Source: an uncultured Lachnospiraceae bacterium (GTDB taxonomy: Bacteria > Bacillota > Clostridia > Lachnospirales > Lachnospiraceae). From it: 64,000 nucleotides of DNA. The stretch is taken from the NCBI GenBank assembly GCA_949840805.1, contig CATKXR010000017.1:1-64000 (forward strand), written 5' to 3'. Position numbers and translations under genes: made by a program. This document shows positions 42,858-51,956 of the stretch, in pieces (the stretch's first letter is position 1; the number at the start of each line of letters is the position of its first letter). Below the pieces are notes generated by a model. It was not told the origin of the DNA and searched no databases. It saw only the letters and a list, made by a program, of their open reading frames with translations.

Positions 42858-44132
42858 ATGAGAGTATATGAGAGGAACAGATTAAGATTGAAACTGGTTA
42901 CATGGGGACTTGCAGGTGTTATGGCATTATCCCTCATGCTTACCGGATGCGGACAGGGAACCGTCCCGGATAACAGCGGGCAGGAGCCTGTGGAGTCTGT
43001 ACCGGACAGCACTGTGGAGACGGAAGTCAGTGAGAAGATCAGTGAGGAAAATACGCATCATTCATCCGAGATCGAGATTTCGAGTAAAGAAGATTTTGGA
43101 AGGATCTATGAGGACCTCACCGCCTCCTATGTACTTACGGCAGATATCGATCTTGGCGGGGAGGTCATTGAACCGATCGGCCATTTTGAACCGAGGTCAA
43201 ATGCGCCGGAGGATGAGGAAACACCGGATATTTCACTGGCGTTCACAGGAACATTCGATGGGAATGGACACAGTCTGTCTAATTTTACCATCGATGCGGT
43301 GGACAAAAACGGAGTTGGGTTATTTGGCTGTATTACCGGCGAGGGATCCTGGGTAAAAAATCTAAAGGTTGACACGATCCATGTGAAAGGCGGCAATTAT
43401 ACAGGCGGCATTGTAGGTTTCGCAGATTTTGGCTCTTACCTGGAAGGAATCGAACTGACTGGTAAAAATTCCGTGGAAGGGGTATTTCTGGTTGGTGGGA
43501 TCGCAGGCGCTTCCCATGCGGATATCAAAAACTGCAGGGCAATAGTGGATGTGGCTCTCACGGAAGAGAACATGCAGGGCGTTGGGATCATCGTAGGAGG
43601 ACAGGAAGACGGAAACCTTGAAAACTGCAGGGCAGAGGGGAGCGTTACGGCAGGAGACGGCTGCTACAGCATCGGAGGCCTTGCGGGCTGCTTCCATAAC
43701 AGTACTTATGCGAAAGACTGCACTGCCGAGAACATCGTGATCCGGACAGGAGACGGCTGCTGGCTGTTGGGCGGTCTGGCAGGACATTCCGGAACCTATG
43801 AAGGCGCTCCCACACTGGTGGAAAACGGAACAGTAAAAAATGTTTCCATCCAGACAGGTGATGATTCGGAACGGATCGGAGGGATCACGGGCGGCGGTTT
43901 CTACGCATCTGCCTATAAGGAATATTACCCGGAGCCGTCAAAGTCTGACATCCAGTCCTGCTCAGTTTCTGAGTTCAGGGTCTCTGGAGGAAGATATGTA
44001 GGCGCTGCTGTAGGGTATTCTTACGGGACGACAACGGTTGCTGATCTTGATGGGACGATGATCTGGAATGACTCTGAAAGTGAGGAACCCATTGGCGCTG
44101 ATGACAGTGTAAAACTGGAAGAACTGAAATAA
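42858..44132 (+). CDS. GLUG-repeat surface lipoprotein
   Basis: The 424-residue protein has a lipoprotein signal ending LMLTGC, then a Ser/Glu-rich linker. It then has a beta-helix type region of repeated GLUG-like units (GVGLFGCITGEG, YTGGIVGFADFG, LVGGIAGASHAD, SIGGLAGCFHN, LLGGLAGHSG, RIGGITGGGF). GLUG repeats occur in cell-surface proteins of gut Firmicutes. It would be anchored to the outer face of the membrane. The operator upstream puts it in the metal regulon, so a role in capturing a metal source at the surface is possible. Confidence 0.8.
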   Translation: MRVYERNRLRLKLVTWGLAGVMALSLMLTGCGQGTVPDNSGQEPVESVPDSTVETEVSEKISEENTHHSSEIEISSKEDFGRIYEDLTASYVLTADIDLGGEVIEPIGHFEPRSNAPEDEETPDISLAFTGTFDGNGHSLSNFTIDAVDKNGVGLFGCITGEGSWVKNLKVDTIHVKGGNYTGGIVGFADFGSYLEGIELTGKNSVEGVFLVGGIAGASHADIKNCRAIVDVALTEENMQGVGIIVGGQEDGNLENCRAEGSVTAGDGCYSIGGLAGCFHNSTYAKDCTAENIVIRTGDGCWLLGGLAGHSGTYEGAPTLVENGTVKNVSIQTGDDSERIGGITGGGFYASAYKEYYPEPSKSDIQSCSVSEFRVSGGRYVGAAVGYSYGTTTVADLDGTMIWNDSESEEPIGADDSVKLEELK

Positions 44133-44733
44133 ACAGGCGGAGGCTATGAGTGGAGTGTGTATCTGTGTTTTCAGGTACACACTTTATAAAATTTTAAATC
44201 TGTCATAACCCATTCATAAATGGTTCCAAAAACCATGCATTAAAATAGAAAAGAATTTAGAACAGCAGGTGACCCTGCCAAAGAAAAAAACGGTGCTTTG
44301 GCGGGTATATTTAGCGTGCCTGTCTGTCTTAGAATTACTCCTTCCTGGCTCTGTTTTCGAGTCGGGGAGGATTTTTCATTGTATATAAGAAATACCACCA
44401 GGCCCTTTTCACTTTTGCTGGAAAAAGCGGCCTGGATATGTTTTCGCTCAATAGAGGGGAGAGCGGAAACAGAAAGTGAACATCGCAGTGCAGGGCTGCA
44501 AAAAAGCGAAAATATTGTTAATGGGGGAAAACCGTCAAAAAAATTTCCAGACTGGAAAGGGAATTTTGCAGCCAGTACTCTGAACTAATAGAACAGAATC
44601 AACAGGAACAAAAAGGAGCGCAGAAAGAGATATCCGTCTTTCTGCGCTCCTCCAGCGTGGAGAGGTTGCGGTGCCGATCCCCGCCAGGCTTGTTCTTCAT
44701 TTTTGAATTTTACATAAAATGGAGGACAAGCCT
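44133..44733. other. Gene-poor region with hairpins
   Basis: No convincing gene. A 96-codon ORF (44298-44588) has no ribosome site or protein-like composition. Structured parts are CCTGCCAAAG...CTTTGGCGGG near 44274-44308, CTCC...GGGGAG with T-run near 44340-44380, and the terminator at 44615-44650. Confidence 0.5.
44615..44650 (-). terminator. Strong hairpin terminator
   Basis: GGAGCGCAGAAAGA, an eight-base loop, and the exact inverse TCTTTCTGCGCTCC. A run of A precedes it on the plus strand, giving a T-run for minus-strand transcripts. Confidence 0.7.
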
Positions 44734-45185
44734 ATGGCAAAGCCAGGCAGACTGCAGGATTTCCGGAAAATGTAACCGGAGGCCAGCGAAGAAGTGATCG
44801 AAGTATTGCGGGAAACAGAGAGAAAAATGCAGTATCAGGAGTACGACCTGAAGGCAGAACAGACCATCATAGACCAGGAAGCACAGGAGATCCGGGTGAT
44901 ACCGAGCCGGGAGGACTCCTATGAGCGCCTGCTGGAAGAACATAACCTGCCGACGGATGAGCAGGCGGATGTGGAGACCATCGTACTTAGAAAGATACTG
45001 CGAAAGCAACTCCATGAGGCCATCCGGAACCTGGAAGAAGAGGAACAGTATTGATCATCCAGCTGTTTTTTATGGACAGGAGTGAGAGGGAACTGGCGGA
45101 AGAACTGGGGCTCTCCCAAAAGGCTGTGAACAAGCGCCGCCATAAGATTTTGGGAAAGTTGAAAAAGTTTTTAGAAAAATTTTGA
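44734..45185 (+). pseudogene. Sigma-70-like factor of a mobile element, broken
   Basis: It reads MAKPGRLQDFRKM, then a TAA stop at 44773-44775 where relatives continue. The next part runs PEASEEVIEVLRETERKMQ to NLEEEEQY, ending at TGA. After a one-base deletion near 45050 a new frame gives RSERELAEELGLSQKAVNKR and RHKILGKLKKFLEK, a sigma region-4 type helix-turn-helix. Small sigma factors of this form are common in Lachnospiraceae conjugative elements. Two lesions make it non-functional unless sequencing errors are to blame. Confidence 0.75.
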
Positions 45186-45921
45186 TTTTTTGGTTCTCAA
45201 ACATCTCTCCCAACGTGGAAATAAGAGAAGGGGATAAAATTCCCTTCTCTGTCCTTTGAAAAATACCGCCTCAGGCGGTCATATCCAGCAGTTACAATAC
45301 GTTAGCTTATGCAGCGCGAAAGCGCGAAGCGGCGAAGGAGGACACGCCAGGACCACCTGCAGACAGTCAGAGTGTCTGTCAATAAGATGACATCAAAGGT
45401 GCAGAGCGGGAACTGTCCGTCCTGAAAATGCCCCATGGCCGGGGCATACCGCAATGACCTGTACAGCCTATAATGATACTTCCGTCCAGTCACAGCCCTT
45501 TATTAAATAAAGAAGGGAACCGCAATGAGGGCGGCGGCCGGAGATCCTGGCCGGGGTTCGAGTCCCATGACGGCGTGCCAAAGCCGGTTGTAACTGACTG
45601 CCCAGGCTCCGGGAAGTAGTGTCGAATGGGAGCAGACGAAACTTGAAAATGAAAAACAAGCACGATTTTTCATGTAAGAGAGGCCAAGCCGCTGAGAAAC
45701 GGATTGGCCGCGCATACATTGGTATGCGTCTATATCATAAGGCGGTGGTCTGATATCCGGGCCGCCGCTTTTATGCGCAGGCCACCGAAAAGAGTATTGC
45801 CATCTGTCGGCGGCACGGAGGCCATGTGACGAGTAGGGGAGAAGGACCTTCCCCTGCTCGACTGAAAAGATCACAGGAAAGATTGTTTTGTTTTTATTAA
45901 CAGAAAGAGAGGTCAATCGTA
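45186..45921. other. Gene-free region with multiple short palindromes
   Basis: No gene is supported. Perfect hairpins include AGAGAAGGG...CCCTTCTCT (about 45223-45250), ACCGCCT-C-AGGCGGT (45265-45279) and ATGCCCC...GGGGCAT near 45425. The tRNA-like GGGGTTCGAGTCCC near 45554 lacks the rest of a cloverleaf. This looks like decayed mobile-element DNA. Confidence 0.5.
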
Positions 45922-46321
45922 GTGGAGGGAAGAAAAGTCCGACGTGGAGATATCTGTTACGCCGATCTAAGGCCCGTAATTGGCTGTGAGCAGGGCGGTA
46001 TCCGCCCGGTGGTGATCCTGCAGAACAACACAGGGAACCGGTTCAGTCCTAAGTCCTACAACCATAGCGGCAGCGATCATCAGCCGGGACGAAAAGCATC
46101 AGATCCCCACCCATATCCGGATATCCGGGCAGTTTCATGGGCTGCATCAGGATTCTATGATCTTACTGGAACAGGTTCGGACACTGGATCGGAAGCGGCT
46201 GTATGATTACATAGGCTGTCTGGATAAAGAGACGCTCAAGGCAGTGGACAGGGGATTGCGCGTCAGCCTGGGGATGAAAAATAGCCAGAGGGAAGAACTG
46301 GCTGTGGATACGAAAAAATGA
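45922..46321 (+). pseudogene. MazF/PemK-type toxin, frameshifted
   Basis: The first 42 residues ([20 protein letters not shown] then [17 protein letters not shown]) are a good MazF/PemK endoribonuclease N-terminus with the RPV(V)I strand. A 7-bp tandem duplication (AGTCCTA at 46045-46051 and 46052-46058) shifts the frame. In the restored frame the protein continues [18 protein letters not shown] through [18 protein letters not shown] to 46321. No antitoxin gene is seen next to it. The start is a GTG at 45922. Confidence 0.8.
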
Positions 46322-46722
46322 GCCGGAAACAAGGAAAAAGGGACCAGACCAGGAAAGGAAGATGGAGGATAGAAGACGGGAAGAAAAAAGCGTGGATTTA
46401 TACCCGTATTGACGCGCCGGAGGACAGCCATGGCACATTAAAGAAGCAGTATGAACAGTTGAACGCTTATGGGGAACAGCTCCAGCTGGAAATTGCCGGC
46501 TGTTCCAGTGATCTGGGAGATACACCGGGATCGGAAAGACCTGGGTTGGAGTTGTTTTTAGAGGAAAAGGGGAAAAGAGGAATCCAGGTACTGTTGCTCC
46601 TGGATTCGACCCGAATATCCCGTAATAAAGAGCTGCGCAAAAAATTTCTGCTTCAGATGCGGCAGGACAGGATTGAGGTATGTTCTCCGCTGGAAGGAAT
46701 GATTTCGGTCAGCTCTCGGTAA
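46318..46722 (+). pseudogene. Serine-recombinase N-terminal fragment
   Basis: The 134-codon ORF overlaps the toxin remnant by four bases. Residues about 24-110 (KKAWIYTRIDAPEDSHGTLK, KQYEQLNAYGEQLQLEI, LLLLDSTRISRN) follow the resolvase catalytic domain pattern. The catalytic serine would be at the Y-T-R position, where T replaces S. The recombinase and zinc-ribbon C-terminal parts are missing. It is probably a dead fragment. Confidence 0.6.
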
Positions 46723-46860
46723 ACCTACATGTGCCCGGTAGCCGACACACTACCACGCAGAAAAGTCTGGCGGGCGCATTTGGCATACCTGAATACATGC
46801 CGCCTGTTCGGCGGCGGACTTTTGAAGTAAAGAACGGACTGCCGGGAATGAGGTATAAGG

Positions 46861-47241
46861 ATGGATTATAACGTAAGAACAAAGGTACTGTTGGGTACCA
46901 ATTTTAATGACAGCGAATTCAATGAATTGATGTGGGAGAGCGCGAAACCACATTTCATCCAGGATATCAAGTTTGTCATTGAGCAAAATGAAACACTCTG
47001 TTAGTGCGTTGAAGGCAACCTGACTTTCCGTTTCCCTGCCCACAACGTGGAACTGCTCTATAACTTCGTATGCAATGATGAAAACGCGGGGGAAGCAGAG
47101 AGCTTCTCGAAATCCTGTGTAGAGGACATACGGGGAGAACTGGAGAGCAGGGGATACAGCATAAAAAGGATCACCTGCAAGGCGGAAGAAATGGATATGA
47201 CATGGTTGGATACGTTAGAGGATATGATCTTCGGACGATAG
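46861..47241 (+). pseudogene. Unrecognised gene with in-frame TAG
   Basis: A 126-codon reading frame (MDYNVRTKVLLGTNFNDSEF ... FGR) is interrupted by a single TAG at 47002-47004, with protein-like sequence on both sides (FVIEQNETLC, then CVEGNLTFRFPAHNVELLY). Family not recognised. It is either a pseudogene or two fragments; the second half could be re-initiated at ATG 47047. Confidence 0.5.
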
Positions 47242-47333
47242 AGGTGAATTCGCGGATTTATTTTCAGGTAACCAGATTTCACGGAAATAGTTCTGCAGAC
47301 AATAGTCGGATAGAAAGAACAGTAGGAGAGAAT

Positions 47334-47799
47334 GATGGAAAAAATAGAAGTAGATTATAATGTACCCTATAAGGTGGACACGGCAAGAGAAAGGGATTGC
47401 CTGAAATGTTAGTTACCGCTAGGGGAAATATTATAGGAATGCTAGGCCTGAAATTGAAGCTGCTGGGTGTGCTGTTGTCCTCGGAAAACGAGGCAGAAGA
47501 GAAGAAAAAGATCTTGCGGGATGATTTTAATATCGCGATGACGAAGACATTGGAAAGTGAGGTGTCAGCTATGTGTAACTTGAGTAAAGGCGTGGAGGAG
47601 AGAGGAATCGCACGTGGCCTGGAGCAGGGCCTGGAGCGGGGGCTGGCGCAGGGCTTGGAACGTGGTATGGAGACATGAACATTAAATGCAATCCGGAATT
47701 TGGTGGAAACCCTGAAACTGACAGCAGAACAGGCGATGGAGGCATGGAAGGTACCAGAAGCGGAAAAAGCGAAGTACACAGGGATGCTGAAGGAATGAT
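47334..47799 (+). pseudogene. Rpn-family (PD-(D/E)XK) nuclease remnant
   Basis: The stretch 47397-47678 gives LKLLGVLLSSENEAEEKKKI and ESEVSAMCNLSKGVEERGIA, then tandem (A)RGLEQGLERGL repeats. That is the typical C-terminal part of Rpn/transposase-like proteins. A short broken start lies at 47334. After a frameshift near 47675 the usual ending continues (RNLVETLKLTAEQAMEAWKV). The nuclease domain is absent. Confidence 0.65.
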
Positions 47800-47980
47800 T
47801 TTTATATTGATTTGAGCATTTGAACGATAAAAAAGTCCCGCCGGGTTGCGCATAGTAAAACCAGAGGCGTGGCGGGTTCTGTTGTGATAAATATAGTGGA
47901 TAAGATGGGAAAAGTCAAGGGGTTCGGGACAGATTTTGTCAGCTCTGGATGATGTTTGTCCTGCGGTTGCAGGAAGGAAA

Positions 47981-48187
47981 ACTTCGCTTCCTTCTTCTCC
48001 ATATAGAAAAAACGACATTTTACCAACTTTTAAAACCGCTTTACCAATTTCAAAATTTTCGTAATTTGATGAAGAAAACAAAAGGCAAAAAATCTTTACC
48101 AACCAAAAAACTGGTAACCAAAAGACAGAGTCCCCCTCAACCCCGCATAAATCCGGCATTCCGTCAAAAAGTTCGCAAAGCAGATGG
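47981..48187 (+). repeat. Long direct repeat, left copy (flanks AbiE module)
   Basis: A 207-base unit with a diverged twin at 50263-50471. It contains TTTACCAA motifs about 21 bases apart and ends in a near-identical stretch around CGCATAAATCCGGCATTCCG. In one frame both copies encode a related peptide ending PQPRINPAFRQKVR, so the unit may once have been the end of a gene. Confidence 0.75.
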
Positions 48188-48345
48188 GGGCTATGTAATA
48201 TAGCTAATTTAATAGGAAAGGTTGGAGGGCTTCAGAGAAATCTGAGGCTCTTTTTCTTTTATGGAGTGTGAGATTTGGATTGTAGAATATACATATATCT
48301 ACGAAAAATAGTTTAAAAACAAACTGTTTTGATAAAATTTTAAAC
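48188..48345. terminator. Terminator and spacer before the AbiE promoter
   Basis: GAGGGCTTCAGA-GAAA-TCTGAGGCTC followed by T-rich sequence at about 48224-48260 is a rho-independent terminator. The rest is AT-rich, with the first AbiE operator at 48310. Confidence 0.65.
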
Positions 48346-48411
48346 TTGACAGAAAGAAAAAATTATTATAGTATAAATTAAGAATGTAGCTAAACAGTTT
48401 AAAAACAAACT
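48310..48411 (+). promoter_or_regulatory. AbiE promoter with two identical operator sites
   Basis: AGTTT-AAAAAC-AAACT occurs at 48310-48325 and again at 48396-48411, bracketing TTGACA (48346-48351) and a -10 near TAGTAT (48369-48374). AbiEi antitoxins are known to repress their own promoter by binding two inverted repeats, so these are the expected sites. Confidence 0.78.
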
Positions 48412-48442
48412 ATTTTGAATGAAAAATAAACGGTGAAGTGGT

Positions 48443-49207
48443 ATGAAATTATATTTTGAATTACTAAAATATCCAGTATTCACAATGGAACATGTAAGTC
48501 AATATTATGATAACATTGAAAGCGCGCGTTCGGCGGTAAAACGTTTAATAAAGAGTGGTCTTGTGGTAAAAATACGAAATAATCTTTACACATGTATTAG
48601 TGGAGAAACAGATGCTCCATTGGCGAATCGTTATCAAATTGCAGGAGCGATCACACCTACCTCTTATCTTTCTCATCATTCGGCAATGGAATATTATGGA
48701 ATTAGCGATCAGGTTTTTTATGAGGTTTATGTATCTTCCAATACGATGTTTCGGGATTTTGAGTTTGATGGATACACATTTCATTATGTATGTTCTAAAT
48801 GTAATGAGGGAGTTGAAACAGTGAAATACAGCGGGGGTGTGCGAATAACAGATAAGGAACGGACTGTGATTGACAGTATTAAGGATTTGGATAAAATAGC
48901 AGGATTAGAAGAAGTGACCGATAATATTCAGGCGGTATCTCTTCTTAGAGAAAAACGTATGCTTGCGTATTTAGAACGTTATGATAATCAGTTTTTATAT
49001 CAAAAAGTGGGGTTTTTGTTGAAAAGTCAACAGGAACACATTGGATTATCAAATGAGTTCTTTCAGATATGCCAAGATAGGATTGGGCGCAGTAAACGTT
49101 ATTTAACGAAAGATTACAAGAAAGGAAAATATGATGCTATATGGCGTCTTGTAGTTCCGGAACAGATGTATTATTTGAAAAATGAAGGAGGCAGGCATGA
49201 ACTATAA
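48443..49207 (+). CDS. abiEi: AbiEi-family antitoxin of type IV toxin-antitoxin system
   Basis: The 254-residue protein has an N-terminal winged helix (FTMEHVSQYYDNIESARSAV then KRLIKSGLVVKIRNNLY) and the AbiEi C-terminal domain (ITPTSYLSHHSAMEYYGI, RITDKERTVIDSI). It represses its own operon and counters the toxin encoded next. Its 3' end overlaps the toxin start by 11 bases. The gene is AT-rich compared with the metal island, in line with transfer. Confidence 0.88.
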   Translation: MKLYFELLKYPVFTMEHVSQYYDNIESARSAVKRLIKSGLVVKIRNNLYTCISGETDAPLANRYQIAGAITPTSYLSHHSAMEYYGISDQVFYEVYVSSNTMFRDFEFDGYTFHYVCSKCNEGVETVKYSGGVRITDKERTVIDSIKDLDKIAGLEEVTDNIQAVSLLREKRMLAYLERYDNQFLYQKVGFLLKSQQEHIGLSNEFFQICQDRIGRSKRYLTKDYKKGKYDAIWRLVVPEQMYYLKNEGGRHEL

Positions 49208-50162
49208 TAAGGGACAACTTGGACAAATGGCAAAGCAATATGGATTTGTTCGGGACACATTTGAAAAAGTGTTGAGACTGAAAGAAATATTGACCTATTT
49301 GAATACAAATGAATATCTGCATGAACATCTGGCTTTAAAAGGGGGCACAGCAATCAACATGACTATTTTCAATCTGCCAAGGCTGTCTGTTGACTTAGAC
49401 CTGGATTTTACACCAAATCTGTCATTGGAAGATATGGAAAAAGCCAGAGAGAAAATCACAAGAATGGTGGAAAGCTATATGACAGAGGAAGGATATTATC
49501 TTTCAGGATCTTCCAGGTATAGTCATAGCTTGGATTCTATGTTATTCCAATATCAAAATGCTGGCGGTAACAGGGATAATATAAAATTGGAGTTGAATTA
49601 TTCCTTGCGATCTCATATTTTTGCTCCAGTAGAGAGAAAGATTGTAACGGATATTTTTGGGGAAGATGTGACAGTACGGACTTTGGAACCTATGGAGATC
49701 TTTGCCGCAAAAGCAAATGCGCTTATGAGTCGGGCAGCAGCTAGAGATTTGTATGACTTCAATAATATGATTTATTTTGGTCTGTTTGATGAATCGGAAT
49801 ATGAATTGTTCCGTAAATGTATTATTTTTTACGCATCCATATCGGCAGATAAGATCAATAAGACTTTTAATACATCTGCGATTGATGGATTGGAGTTTTC
49901 TAAAATTAGGCGTGATCTGTTTCCGGTGCTTCGGAAAAAGGATAATTTTAATTTGGATGAACGTAAGGAAGAAGCAAAGGGATTTATCATAGAACTCATG
50001 GCCTTGACTCCAGAGGAAAAGGAATATCTGGAACTGTTCGAAATAGGGGAGTATAGACCAGAGTTGCTGTTTGAGGATGATGAGATTATATGGAATATAA
50101 AAGAGCATCCTATGGCCATATGGAAGATGAAAAATGAACATGGAATGAAGATGGTATTTTGA
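49197..50162 (+). CDS. abiEii: AbiEii-family nucleotidyltransferase toxin
   Basis: The 321-residue protein has the AbiEii nucleotidyltransferase core: LALKGGTAINMTIFNLPRLS with the catalytic pair in SVDLDLDF, then KLELNYS and the later EIFAAKANALMSRAAARDLYD segment. ATG 49197 is chosen because AGGAGGC precedes it. AbiE systems stop growth of phage-infected cells; the toxin transfers nucleotides to tRNA in studied members. Confidence 0.88.
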   Translation: MNYNKGQLGQMAKQYGFVRDTFEKVLRLKEILTYLNTNEYLHEHLALKGGTAINMTIFNLPRLSVDLDLDFTPNLSLEDMEKAREKITRMVESYMTEEGYYLSGSSRYSHSLDSMLFQYQNAGGNRDNIKLELNYSLRSHIFAPVERKIVTDIFGEDVTVRTLEPMEIFAAKANALMSRAAARDLYDFNNMIYFGLFDESEYELFRKCIIFYASISADKINKTFNTSAIDGLEFSKIRRDLFPVLRKKDNFNLDERKEEAKGFIIELMALTPEEKEYLELFEIGEYRPELLFEDDEIIWNIKEHPMAIWKMKNEHGMKMVF

Positions 50163-50262
50163 GATTTGAGATCGTTGAAGAGAGAAGAAAAATTTTATTT
50201 GATATAGAAAGTAAATAGAGTAGATGATATTGGTTGACAAATGTGGCTATACAAGGGATGAA

Positions 50263-50471
50263 AATTTCGCTTGTTTCTTCTGCGTATAGTAGGAACAGCA
50301 ATTTACCAACTCTGTAAACGGCTTTACCAATTTAAAAAATCACTTGGATTAAACAGGAAAATAAAGGACAGAAAATCTCTACCAACTCAAAAACTGGTAA
50401 ACAGAAAACAGAGTTCCCCTCAACCTCGCATAAATCCGGCATTCCGTCAAAAAGTTCGCGAAGCAGATGGG
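50263..50471 (+). repeat. Long direct repeat, right copy (flanks AbiE module)
   Basis: A diverged copy of 47981-48187 in the same orientation. It is followed by a strong terminator. The two copies enclose the whole AbiE operon, as expected for a module carried or excised by recombination between repeats. Confidence 0.75.
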
Positions 50472-50496
50472 AATGTAAGCCCGATTGCAACCTTTA

Positions 50497-50558
50497 TCCC
50501 GGAACCCCTGATAGATGCGGGAAACCCGCATAAAATCAGGGGTTCCGGGTTTTTTGTG
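50497..50558 (+). terminator. Rho-independent terminator after AbiE module
   Basis: CCCGGAACCCCTGAT ... ATCAGGGGTTCCGGG followed by a T-run, with an inner ATGCGGG...CCCGCAT hairpin. Confidence 0.88.
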
Positions 50559-50598
50559 GGTGTCATAGGATGGTGCTAAATTGTGTGGTCTGGTATTA

Positions 50599-50634
50599 AA
50601 TTTGTGTAGTAATTTGTGTAGTGATTTGTGTAAA
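50599..50634. repeat. Three 12-bp tandem repeats upstream of ABC-3C genes
   Basis: AATTTGTGTAGT occurs at 50599-50610 and 50611-50622, and GATTTGTGTAAA at 50623-50634, followed by the inverse TTACACAAAC (50640-50649). About 300 bases separate it from the next gene. The rest of 50650-50932 is AT-rich without further features. It could be a regulator-binding array. Confidence 0.6.
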
Positions 50635-50932
50635 ACTTGTTACACAAACCCGAATTGCAAACTTTGCATTTTGGGAGGTTTGTGTGGTGGGTTTTTCAGT
50701 TGTAGATAGTGATGTTAGAGTAAGCAGTAGTAGATGTACATAAAGATTGAAAACTTATTCTGAATTTGTCCAACTATTTATTGGGAAGGAAACTAAATCT
50801 TGAGCGATAGTAAAATTAATCATATAATGCGCTAAAGTCTTGACTTTTTCTAGCATCATCTCCTATAATTAATTTATTATTAAGACATTTGTATGGAAAC
50901 ATTATCATGTGAATGAATTAGGGGGTGCATTT

Positions 50933-51745
50933 TTGAAGAAAAATGAGATTATACTGAAAGCTATCTCTGCCGACCCCTATTTAAAAGAGCGTAAATCGCC
51001 TACTGAAGCTGAACAGCAGTTATATTTAAAAGAGGTTTTGTTCACATGTCCTCTTTGTGGTAAAGATCTTCGCCATAGAAAGCAGAAAAAGAATAATAAA
51101 CTCTATGAGATTGCCCATATTTTCCCCAATAGCCCCACTGTGGAACAATATGCGTTATTGAATACACTGCAACGATTAGGTGATAATTCAGAAACTTTTG
51201 AAAACAAAATTGCTTTATGTAAGGATTGCCATGATCAGCAGGATTATCATACTACTCAGGAAGATTACCTTAATTTGTTGCAAAAAAAACAGAAACTTCT
51301 CCAGAATACAGCACTTCATGAAGCCACTTTCACTTTAGGTTTGGAATTAGAAATTGCAAATGTTGTAAGAAGAATTTGCTGTTTGCGAGAAGACGAATTG
51401 GCACAGTTAAACTATACTCCAGTTAAACTGTCAAAGAAATTTTCTGTCAATGAGTTACTTTTGAAAAATCGTATTGCCATGTATGTGACTAGTTATTATC
51501 CATATATTCGCGACCTTTTCAGGGAAATGGAAGGTATTAATGGCTTTCGATTGGATACACTTAGTCTCCAAATCAAATGTTGTTTTACCAAGATGGAAAC
51601 TATTTCAAATGATAAAAATGCGATATTTGACCAGATTGTAGAATGGATAAACACCAAGACGCTTACAACATCTAAAGCTGCTTGTGAAGCTGTAGTTTCC
51701 TTTTTTGTCCAGAACTGTGAGGTATTCCATGAAATTACCGAGTAA
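50933..51745 (+). CDS. ABC-3C system component with HNH nuclease motif
   Basis: The product of about 270 residues carries an HNH-type zinc-bound site: CPLCGKDL, then YEIAHIFPNSPT, then NKIALCKDCHDQQD. A C-terminal helical region of about 130 residues should be the partner-binding domain of ABC-three-component systems. TTG 50933 behind AGGGGGTG is preferred to GTG 50909. The next two genes overlap or follow directly and match the other two parts of such systems. It is the likely effector, a nuclease held inactive until triggered. Confidence 0.75.
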   Translation: MKKNEIILKAISADPYLKERKSPTEAEQQLYLKEVLFTCPLCGKDLRHRKQKKNNKLYEIAHIFPNSPTVEQYALLNTLQRLGDNSETFENKIALCKDCHDQQDYHTTQEDYLNLLQKKQKLLQNTALHEATFTLGLELEIANVVRRICCLREDELAQLNYTPVKLSKKFSVNELLLKNRIAMYVTSYYPYIRDLFREMEGINGFRLDTLSLQIKCCFTKMETISNDKNAIFDQIVEWINTKTLTTSKAACEAVVSFFVQNCEVFHEITE

Positions 51746-51956
51746 GATTACATCTTATAGGGAGAGTGTATTAAGTAGGTTTTCTCCAATTCTTAATGTC
51801 CTTCAGAAGGCTGATACTAAAGTAGTTCCTTTATTTGAGGCTACTGAGAAGTATTTCTGTAATATAGAAGAATTTATTGATACATTAGATTGTTTGTTTG
51901 CTCTCCACAAAATCATATACGATGCAGAACGGGGGGTAATTCATTATGTTGCATGA
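51729..51956 (+). CDS. ABC-3C middle component
   Basis: The 75-residue protein (MKLPSKITSYRESVLSRF ... FIDTLDCLFALHKIIYD ... GVIHYV) matches the short winged-helix-like middle components of ABC-3C systems, closest to what is called MC7. It starts at 51729 inside the end of the HNH gene and overlaps the ATPase start by 11 bases. It probably bridges effector and ATPase. Confidence 0.75.
   Translation: MKLPSKITSYRESVLSRFSPILNVLQKADTKVVPLFEATEKYFCNIEEFIDTLDCLFALHKIIYDAERGVIHYVA

Noticed and set aside
43110-43400. ORFs on the minus strand under the lipoprotein gene
   Set aside because: They are shadows of the strongly coding plus strand and have no start signals.
44298-44588. 96-codon ORF in the region after the lipoprotein
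   Set aside because: No ribosome site, no domain, and it spans hairpin-rich DNA; likely non-coding.
45530-45590. tRNA-like sequence with GGGGTTCGAGTCCC
   Set aside because: Only the T loop looks right; the T stem does not pair beyond three bases and no anticodon arm or acceptor stem can be built.
48000-48150. CRISPR-like spacing of TTTACCAA motifs
   Set aside because: Only two to three units, no full-length identical repeats or spacers and no cas genes nearby.
47949-48203. 84-codon ORF in the left long repeat (and the matching ORF at 50271)
   Set aside because: Peptides are similar in the two repeats, but there is no ribosome site or start in common. Treated as repeat DNA, with the coding possibility noted in the repeat entries.
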